Assembly (NCBI RefSeq): GCF_026151205.1
Contig: NC_087076.1
Location: 5,570,902-5,634,901, forward strand
Direction of reading: 5' to 3'
Source of the DNA: Bolinopsis microptera
Lineage: Eukaryota > Ctenophora > Tentaculata > Lobata > Bolinopsidae
Length of the DNA: 64,000 nucleotides
Shown here: one piece after another, positions 56,066-64,000 of the stretch
Numbering within the stretch: position 1 is the stretch's first letter
Layout: each line of letters opens with the position of its first letter
Program-made: the position numbers and the translations under genes
Notes under the pieces: generated by a model
Seen by the model: only the letters and a program-made list of their open reading frames with translations
Databases searched by the model: none
Told to the model about the DNA's origin: nothing

Positions 56066-57645
56066 TTAAGGCGGGTAGTATTCCCGAGATCCATTGACAA
56101 CAGTTCTCCACAGCTTTCTGTCCTCCATCAGTGTAGCTATCTCATCTACTGATTTCAGCCCAGTATCTGCTTTTAGGTTATCTAGTAGTGTTAGGTAAGG
56201 TCGCCCCCTGTTAGTATGCCCATGACTCGGCTTCCAGAGGATCAGTTTGTTCAGTGTCAGCTCCGGATGTCGGTGAGCATGACCTGCAAGTCTGAGCCTT
56301 CGTTGGGTTATCTTGGAGCTGACTTTAGGAAGATCACCGTACAGACTGTGGTTGCTGACATGGTCTCGATATTGATTGATGTTAAGGGCCATTCTTAACA
56401 TTCGTGTATAGCAACCATCAACCATCTTCTCCAGCCTTTTCGTCATAGTCCAAGTCTCAGAACCGTATAGAAGCACCGACTCGACTAGTGCTGTGAACAC
56501 TCTGGTCTTGATAGACTTTCTAAGGTTAGATTTCCAAAGTTTTTTGAGAGTGTGGCATGCTCCCCATGCTCTTCCTTTCCTAACCCTGATATCACTCTCA
56601 CTGTCTCTGATTTTAGAACCAAGATAGGTAAAGTCTTCCACGTGCTCTATTGTGTTGTTACCCAGGGACTTGATGGTATCAGGGTTCTCGATGTTCTGAG
56701 TAATGAATTTGGTTTTCCCTTCATTCATTCTAAGTCCCACTGTAGCAGCAACTCTTTCTACCTCTAGCATCAGCATCTCTGCCTCCTTTACAGTATCTGC
56801 TATCAGAGCAATGTCATCTGCAAAACCAGTGTCTGTTATCTTCTCCGCCTTGACTCTCCTACTCCGATAAGGCTTAATGGTAAATCCTATTTCAGGATGC
56901 TTGCTTAAGGCTTGTCTCATGCAATAGTCAAGGGCTATAATGAACAAGTATGGTGCTAATGTATCCCCTTGAAGAACTCCTGCCAGGATATCAAATAGCT
57001 CGGTATCCCCATCTGGTGTTATAACTTTGCCCTTCGTGTTGACATAGAGAAGATTAATGATATCTACAATACTGTCCGGTATTCCATAGGCCTTTAGTAT
57101 TTGCATCAAAATTCCCCGGTGAAGTGAATCAAAGGCCTTCTTAAAATCAACAAACACCATAGCTACCGGTAAATTTCTCTGTCTAGCCCCCTCTAGAATC
57201 CTTCTGAGTGCCAAGATGTGACTAGTAGTGGACCGTCCTTCCCGAAAACCATTCTGAGTGTCCCTAAGTACCCCCTCTATAGCCGGCTGAATCCTATTAA
57301 GCACCATTCTATTAAGAGTCTTAGCTACGAGAGAAGTCAAAGATATCCCCCTCCAGTTTCCAGGGTTGGTCAAGTCTCCCTTTTTGGGAACCGGGATGAT
57401 GTTACTTATCCTCCACTGATCTGGCGCAATACCATCTGTCAGGGCTTTGTTGCAGAAGGACAGCACGATTTCATCCAGGTCGCATCTTTTGAGGACTTCA
57501 GGTGGTATGCCGTCATCACCTGGTGCTTTACCTTCTTTCTTTCTTTCCTGTGTTTAGCAGCTTTAAGCTCATCCACAGTAAAAGGTTCTGTACTGATGTT
57601 GAGTCCTTCAAATTGAGTCTCGATCCTAGGATGCTCGTTTTCCAC
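56066..57645 (-). pseudogene. RTE-like LINE reverse transcriptase (frameshifted)
   Basis: The main frame (466 codons, 57466-56066) has VPKKGDLTNPGNWRGISL, QNGFREGRSTTSHI, catalytic D107 in VFVDFKKAFD, VLQGDTLAPYLFI and FADD 215-218, then YGSETWT and a C-terminal RRLRLAGHAHRHPE ... NRGRP segment, all typical of RTE-type RTs. The N-terminal part (FTVDELKAAK) is in another frame up to a TTTC microsatellite at 57533-57548. After it, GKAPGDDGIPPEVLKRCDLD leads into the RT frame, so one indel broke the protein. The active-site residues survive. Confidence 0.85.
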
Positions 57646-57723
57646 ATCCGGTATACTCCCTAACAGATTCGTGAAATGCCCAAGCCAATTTTTCTTCCTT
57701 TCTTCGGCTCCGTTGCCCCTTAT

Positions 57724-59337
57724 TTAAGTTGCCCCCTTGGCCTTCCTGCCAGTTATCTCATTTATGACATTCCAACTTTCTTTGTTTTTGCATCTGTCTG
57801 CAGCCATTTCGACCCTTCTAACCTTGGCAACTAGATCTTCTTCAAAGATGTCCTGGTACACCTGATCCAGTTCAGTTTTTAGTAGCTTAACATACAGTCG
57901 ACTGTCTTCACTAGGCTCCCGGTGATAGACAGTCTCTGCTTGCTGCAAGGCTGTACGCACGCTTTGAACTCGCTGATCACCCGCGAAATCGTCACGTCTC
58001 TTCTTTTCTCTCTTAGGTAGTATGGCTTTGTTGGTATCAGCAATCGCATCAACAAAATGTCCATACAGTTCCGTAACCTCACTTTCATCGGTTTGCTCGC
58101 ATAAAGCAGAGTACCGATTCTTGACTTCTACTGCATATCTCTTCTGTAGGTCTTCATCCGATTTAAGTGCTCCCCAATTATACCAGGTTTTCTTGGGTTG
58201 CTTTTTTGCTCGTCGAAGAGATAGCTTGATCTTAGACAAAACAAGTCTATGATCAGTACCCAGTGTACTAAAGAAGCTGTAGACTTCAGTATTTTTGACA
58301 CTGTTCCTCCACTTCTTCCTCACTAGAATAAAGTCTAACTGAGACTTATTCAGGGTTCCATCCGATAGATGAGTCCACATCTTACCCCGCTTCTTTCTGA
58401 ACCTGGTGTTTGTTATCTCCAGATTACATTCCAGGGCAGTATCCCGAAGCAGCTCCCCATTTCTGTTGGTTCTCTCATGGAAATACCAACCGAAGTCATT
58501 CTCGTCCCTCTTTGATAGGTGAGCGTTAAAATCCCCAATCACCTCCAAGAAGTTGTGAGCAGGGATCTGTGAGACTGCACACCTTAAATCGGTATGAAAC
58601 TTCTCTGCTGCTTCTACACTATCTGCCTCCGTAGGTCCGTAGACACAGACGAAGGTTGGTTTAGGATTACCATTTAGAGATATCTTAAGGATTCTCTCCG
58701 TTACTGGTGTTATCTCCGTAGTTGCGTCAAATGCCTTGCTAGTTAGGATGAATCCCACTCCGCCCACTGCTGCCTGGGCCCGATTCCTAGTAGCTGATGA
58801 AGTAATTAGATAGCTGCTCTTGCCAACTCTCTCTACTTTGACAGGCTCTTCATGGACTATCCTGTGCTCTTGGATACCTACAATCTCTGCTCCACTCTTC
58901 TCGAAAAGATGTACCATCTCCAGTTTCCTCTGAGCAGTTCTTATCGTTCTTGTGTTAAGAGTGCCTACCCAGGTAATGTCGGTACATGAAAATAAACTTT
59001 TTTTGTTGTTTTCGTTTATGTTGGGTGTTTCAGGTTGATTAGGCTCATCATTCGCCAACCTTCCATTCGGATTTAAGTTGGTGAAATCATTACCACCTTC
59101 ACGTCCAGAAACAAAAGTAGGGGCTGATACCCTAGTGCTGTAAGAACTATTCATCATGTTTCTTTTCTGTTGGCTATGTGACACGTGAGCCACCTGCGCC
59201 ACTGGAATGGTTCTATTGATAGCTACTTCATCAGTAGATGTTCCCACAGACAGTAAATAAAACGGAAAGATGACAGATGGTGCTCCCATAGTTCCGGAAA
59301 CTGTTACATCTTCATTAACCCAAATCACCATCATCAC
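57724..59337 (-). pseudogene. RTE-like LINE AP endonuclease segment
   Basis: First ATG is at 59334. The first 115 residues have no recognised domain. APE endonuclease follows: N128 (TLNTRT), E157 (GIQEHRI), GDFN 268-271, D335 (SQLDFIL) and DH 362-363. A basic linker (KKQPKKTW to ITGRKAKG) connects to the RT. A TAA at 57724-57726 interrupts the frame, which then stays open to 57439. No PHD or CCHC ORF1 is seen upstream, consistent with RTE elements having at most a small ORF1. Confidence 0.83.
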
Positions 59338-59625
59338 GAGCTTGTTCTGAGGATGCCCGGCTTTTTTTTCGGGGGTGCACCCCTAGATCCGCTGTGTTCA
59401 GTTACAACTCCATCACTGAAGTTGCATGCAGCCCCACCTCGAGCAGGATGTGGCTCTTCACCACGCACAGACGGTCTGAATGTACAGAGTTGAATCTGCA
59501 GCATCCTAGGTTTACCCGTAATAGAGCAAAACCTTTGGGTTTAGAGCAAAACCTTTGGGGCCAAAAAGGTTTTTATACATATAGAGGTTTTATACATATA
59601 AAGGTTTTTATACATATAGATTTAT
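59338..59625. other. LINE 5' flank with 17-bp tandem repeat
   Basis: Three copies of AGGTTTTTATACATATA lie at about 59565-59618, just inside the right arm of the long-TIR element. The LINE 5' end falls between about 59335 and 59560 but cannot be fixed. Confidence 0.5.
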
Positions 59626-60374
59626 TTAACGGGTGATACTGATCGTAAAATATTTGTTCCAAATATTACCTTCGACTCGAGCTTAACTCGGCACACGTCC
59701 TGGTAGGTTATAAACCTACAATTTTGTTTTAGTTTGTCTACCGCGTAACTATACTTGAACCCTTTAAGTAATAAGTTGAACTACAGGATCGATATGTTGA
59801 TTGTATCGATAAAACATGGATTTTGAGGCATAAGGAAGCATTGTTGAGTTCTGAAACCAAGTTTAATCGATTTCTCGTGCGATTTTAGGTAAGGAATGGT
59901 CATCAAAATAAATTTAAAACAATGACGATATTTTGGTAAATTTCTAGCTTTCTGCCAGAAAATAAATTGTCGGTTTCTATAGGGGTTTAATTAGGTATAA
60001 ACTACAGTACAGCTATACTTACACCCACATTCACATGCATGCAAGCTCACCTGGTCCAATGAGCGGGAAACGGAGAGGAAGGTCTGGTGACGTCATAGTC
60101 ACGTGACCTCAGGCTCATAATCACGTGACCTCAGGCCCAATCAATTGGGTTCTGGCCTGGTCAGCCCCCTGTCACCCGATCTTGAGGTGACGTACGACAC
60201 CTCGTTAACCCAATCAATGTCTGGAAGGCTGCAAATTTTCACATGCCAAATCCACAAGATTCTTAAAGAGTTGTGCGAGATGACGACACATAGAGGCCGT
60301 AGAATTATGAGGACTACCAGATCCTGGTGGAACCTAAGCGATCCATGATATCACGACAGGCCCTATTCAAAACC

Positions 60375-61168
60375 TTCAAATACCTGCATTTCAAGAAATA
60401 ATAACGAAACAGGTCTTCGAGTTCGATATTACAGCTTAACTAAGATAATCAAACTAAGTGGGACACACCAGCATTACAAAGCAGCTGTTTTTTGGCAAAT
60501 GTGATTATAGGCCATTATTTAAGGCAGATATCTAGAGCTTGGAATGCGTTTCGGGCATCAAAGAATGTACACCTGTGTACCAAGGCAATTGCACGATTCG
60601 ATTGGAAGTACATATATTTTTTCTAACACAGAATACTGTCCGTTATTGTTTATACAAGGCTTGAATGGGTTAATTGTAATTTCGGTATGAAGCATGATTG
60701 AAATGATCTGATACAAGTGTAAAACGTTCACATCCTGTCCAGAACTAAACGAGTGTAACAAGGGATTTAATTTAGCAACATCCTGATCCACTAAGCTATT
60801 CTATACTAGAACAAGTTTCTAGTAGTCTCCAGCACATCGCAGCCAAAACGCAGTAACACTAACTCAGTTATATTAAATACCCTCTCAAGATCATTTAGTA
60901 ACATCTGCATTACAATGTGCAACAAAACAACTACTATCAAACTAAATATACGGTGTGTGCATTGAGGCTCTATGCTAATTGCTATGAGCGGCAACAAAAA
61001 GAAATTCGACCGAAAAGTATCAGCGCATATTTGATATGAGAATAAAAATGGCGCAACAAAAAATTTGGTTAAATCTCCTTATTGCGATTTCTAACTGCGC
61101 GGCGTAGCGCGTACTTTGAAATCCAAATAAAAATTATTTTTGATTCAAATATCGGAAAATAAAATTAC
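60375..61168. other. Non-coding interval
   Basis: Nothing recognised. Confidence 0.4.
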
Positions 61169-61290
61169 TTGTCATACGTTGTATGACCCGCCGCGCACGA
61201 AGTGCGCGGCGCGGCTCCCCCTGTATCGTCAGAACGATAAAGTGAAACGACCGTGGGGGTCGCAACCGTGGGGGTCGCAACGTGATACAA
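61169..61290 (+). mobile_element. Multi-hairpin element, copy 3 (122 bp)
   Basis: Same ends (TTGTCATACGTTG, CAACGTGATACAA) and hairpins as copies 1 and 2. A short duplication (GCGGC) extends the second hairpin, and CCGTGGGGGTCGCAA is tandemly repeated. No exact TSD. Confidence 0.7.
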
Positions 61291-61404
61291 GTACGCGTAT
61301 ACTCATGGCTAATATGAAGGTTAGGGTTGGGATCAGATTTATAAAGGGTTAGAGTTTCGAATTGAACATTATTAATGATTTAGCCCGGAGCGCGCTACTT
61401 TGTA

Positions 61405-61510
61405 GCATTTGTTGTAAGTTTATAACTTAAAAGCAAAAGGACGCGCGCCGAGTTGAACTCGTCGACGGTCCAATATATGGAACAAATATTTTAAAATCAT
61501 CCGTTAACCC
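61405..61510. repeat. Single terminal block of the GGAACAAATATTTTA family
   Basis: GTAAGTTTATAAC...GGACGCGCGCCGAGTTGAAC...GGAACAAATATTTTA...ATCCGTTAAC corresponds to the left terminal block at 31365-31470. No inverted partner was found to its right in this window, so it is a truncated copy or continues undetected. The rest to 62500 holds no supported gene. Confidence 0.55.
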
Positions 61511-62499
61511 CAATTAATCGTGTCATTTGCTATTTATACTTATAGTTGACTGACTAATTGGTTGCAGGTCAGAAATTCGGTCAAAACTGTAAAATTTCGG
61601 CCCTGGAAATTTCAGCATCAAAAACCAAAAATAGGACAAATGCAAAGTATGCGAAAGAATGATTTTTCTTTTTTTTCGAAATTATGACTACCAGTACCTC
61701 AATTTGGTTTCATATCATCATTAATTAACTAACTAATTGGTTTGTGGGCAAAATTTCATCCAATCATGAATGAGTCAATTCACCGCGCCAGAAGGAGTAG
61801 GGACCTTTTCCGCGTACAATTGGCAAAATTCGGGGTTTGCGATAGCAAAATAAGTTTTTGGAAACACTTATGAAAGTTTCGGCAAAAGTGAAATGTAAAA
61901 CATGAAATAAAATGTTTAAATAAATGAATAGTGAAGGTTTGATAAAAATTGAAGAAAACTGTAAAAAATGGTACGTGTCAGAGCAAAAAAAGTTGGGAAA
62001 AATCGCAAAAATATGAGCCAAAAAAGGTGTATAAAATTGTTCATAACTTTTTTTTTGATCATGATAGGAAAAAATTTTTTTTAAGTGCAAAAAGCTGTAA
62101 ATTTTGTGCGCGTCATAAATACAATCTTACGCCGCGCAAGACATTGGGATATGAAATATAAGTGCCAACGCAATTTTGTTTCGCCATTCGCGTTGGATCA
62201 TGACACGTATGATTTGTATCATTCCTGCGACTCTTGAATCTTTGCAACGCTAACTTTCTTATCACTGTCAATTGCACTGTTTTTCTTTGTACTTAAACGA
62301 TCACATTACCGTATTCAGTTGTTGCTGGCCCGTTCAAGATTTAACTTAGCTAAGAAATATAAATTAGGCTAAAACATATAAGATTGTAATGAATTTGTAC
62401 ATGACGTACAGGGTCTTGGACTTCGTTCGGATATAAGGTTTAAATGTCTTGGTCTGTTGAACCACAGTTTTGTGAGACATAACAGATTTTGGATTTACA

Positions 62500-62660
62500 T
62501 GTTTCATTTTCAAACAACCCCACCTAAGAAAAATAACACTTTACTGTGTAACTTGTACATTGTAAGGTAGATCCACATATCTTTAGCTATTTGACACTGG
62601 GATTCGAACCCTTGACCGTCTATTCAAATGGTGACAGCTTAGCCCACTCGGCCATCTAGT
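62500..62660 (-). repeat. tRNA-derived SINE head
   Basis: On the minus strand TGGCCGAGTGGG (62654-62643) is a good A box of Leu/Ser type, and GGTTCGAATCC (62610-62600) a perfect B box, with pol-III-like spacing of about 32 bases. The acceptor stem does not pair, the T stem is only three base pairs and the anticodon region does not fold into a 7-base loop, so it is not a functional tRNA. A tRNA-derived SINE or tRNA pseudogene is the simplest reading. Confidence 0.6.
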
Positions 62661-62902
62661 TTTGTTACATAGTGTCTCTTCGTTTTCAACCACAACTAGA
62701 ATGGTAGCTTAGGATGTTAGTTTTGACTTCTGATCACGCCTTTCTTACCTTTTGTGACAGATTACATTTAACCGGGTTTACCCTTTCTAGCAAAATGTCA
62801 AGCACACCAGATTAACCGATTGGAGAGTTGCGGATCAGTGGCAGCAGACTATCGTCCAATCAGTAAGTATTTATTTTTGTTATTTATTAAGTATTTATTT
62901 GC

Positions 62903-63935
62903 AAGTGTAATTGAACTGAAGTGATAGCTTAGGAACCATAATTCACAACATTCTGCCGACTCAAAACTTTGAAATAGTGACCAGAATTGATCGGTGATTC
63001 AGTTTTGAAGTTTAAAAGTGTAATTGAACTGGAGTGATAGCTTAGGAACCATAATTAACAACATTCTGCCGACTCAAAACTTTGAAATAGTGACCAGAAT
63101 TGATCGGTGATTCAGTTTTGAAGTTTAAAAGTGTAATTGAACTGGAGTGATAGCTTAGGAACCATAATTAACAACATTCTGCCGACTCAAAACTTTGAAA
63201 TAGTGACCAAGATTGATTGGTGATTCAGTTTTGAAGTTTAAAAGTGTAATTGAACTGGAGTGATAGCTTAGGAACCATAATTCACAACATTCTGCCGACT
63301 CAAAACTTTGAAATAGTGACCAGAATTGATCGGTGATTCAGTTTTGAAGTTTAAAAGTGTAATTGAACTGGAGTGATAGCTTAGGAACCATAATTAACAA
63401 CATTCTGCCGACTCAAAACTTTGAAATAGTGACCAGGATTGATTGGTGATTCAGTTTTGAAGTTTAAAAGTGTAATTGAACTGGAGTGATAGTTTAGGAA
63501 CCATAATTCACAACATTCTGCCGTATCAAAACTTTGAAATAGTGACCAGGATTGATTGGTGATTCAGTTTTGAAGTTTAAAAGTGTAATTGAACTGGAGT
63601 GATAGCTTAGGAACCATAATTAACAACATTCTGCCGACTCAAAACTTTGAAATAGTGACCAGGATTGATTGGTGATTCAGTTTTGAAGTAAGAAAGTGTA
63701 ATTGAACTGGAGTGATAGCTTATGAGCTATAATTCACAACATTCTGCCGTCTCAAAACTTTGAAGTAGTGACAAGAATTGATTGGTGATTCAGTTTTGAA
63801 GTTTTGAAGTGTAATTGAACTGGTGTGATAGCTTAGGAACCACAATTCACAACATTCTGCCGTCTCAAAACTTTGAAGTAGTGACAAGAATTGATTGGTG
63901 ATTCAGTTGTGAAGTTTAAAAGTGCAATTGTGGTA
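62903..63935. repeat. 113-bp satellite, nine units
   Basis: AAGTGTAATTGAACTGGAGT starts at 62903, 63016, 63129, 63242, 63355, 63468, 63581, 63694 and 63807 (partial tenth at 63920), always 113 bp apart. Units contain ACAACATTCTGCCGACTCAA and GGTGATTCAGTTTTGAAG. Central units are nearly identical; the outer ones, especially the last two, have more changes. No coding. Confidence 0.92.
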
Positions 63936-64000
63936 ATTTCTAACAACTATATAGTAGCTAACTTTATGCTCAAGTTTTATTTACTTACCATGACCACGTT

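Larger units (their letters stand above)
54281..60365. mobile_element. 6.1-kb long-TIR element, 9-bp TSD, LINE inside
   Basis: TAGGGCCTGTCGTG at the left and its complement at the right, flanked by TTCAAAACC (54272-54280 and 60366-60374). Arms are 54281-55140 and 59626-60365; after subtracting a 123-bp insertion (54500-54622) the left arm is 737 bp against 740 bp. The arms end inward at ATCACCCGTTAA. Long TIRs with a 9-bp TSD fit Mutator-like elements, but no transposase is present. The 4.5-kb interior holds about 0.9 kb of non-coding DNA and a minus-strand RTE-like LINE. Mirrored 67-codon frames in the arms are not treated as genes. Confidence 0.75.

Noticed and set aside
62581-62660. Functional tRNA gene
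   Set aside because: A and B boxes are good, but acceptor, anticodon and T stems do not fold properly.
62903-63935. CRISPR-like array
   Set aside because: Units are contiguous 113-bp tandem repeats with no unique spacers, and the context is eukaryotic.

Overview
This window looks like an AT-rich invertebrate metazoan genome. It has no operons, it carries C2H2 zinc-finger genes with metazoan-type linkers, two non-LTR retrotransposon lineages (CR1-like and RTE-like), and relics of many terminal-inverted-repeat (TIR) DNA elements. A non-bilaterian (cnidarian, ctenophore or sponge) is possible, but nothing here settles the taxon. I see no bacterial, viral, rRNA or CRISPR features.

Layout. 0-7.5 kb: mosaic of transposon debris, including a duplicated 1.2-kb repeat with a SWIM zinc-finger fragment, and a hAT element (8-bp target-site duplication, TSD) that sits in an older repeat and itself hosts a MITE. 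7.5-16.5 kb: mostly non-coding, with a G/C-homopolymer-ended element (9.83-10.41 kb) and a 1.66-kb foldback element (12.79-14.45 kb). 16.5-25 kb: two tandem C2H2 zinc-finger paralogues on the minus strand, separated by a structurally intact CR1-like LINE on the plus strand. 25-29.7 kb: a TIR element with a 3-kb internal palindrome. 29.8-30.8 kb: a broken LINE ORF1. 31-38 kb: short TIR and hairpin elements in otherwise featureless DNA. 38.1-39.3 kb: a coiled-coil exon of about 30 heptads with asparagine at core position d. 39.5-42.4 kb: a long inverted repeat inside pogo-like ends. 44.0-46.9 kb: a TIR element with a dispersed GTGACAAAGTAAAC-like motif, which hosts a minisatellite-hairpin MITE. 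47.6-53.8 kb: further inverted repeats, a 184-bp tandem repeat and a decayed LINE ORF1. 54.28-60.37 kb: a 6.1-kb long-TIR element with a 9-bp TSD that encloses a nearly intact RTE-like LINE. 61-64 kb: a structured small element, a tRNA-derived SINE head and a 113-bp satellite.

What is alive. The best host-gene candidates are the two zinc-finger genes (probable nuclear DNA-binding proteins) and the coiled-coil exon. The CR1-like LINE has both ORFs open. The RTE-like LINE has one nonsense codon and one frameshift. Nearly everything else is repeat. Several TIR elements can be delimited to the base from TSDs, and in two cases an uninterrupted copy of the target site is also present in the window.
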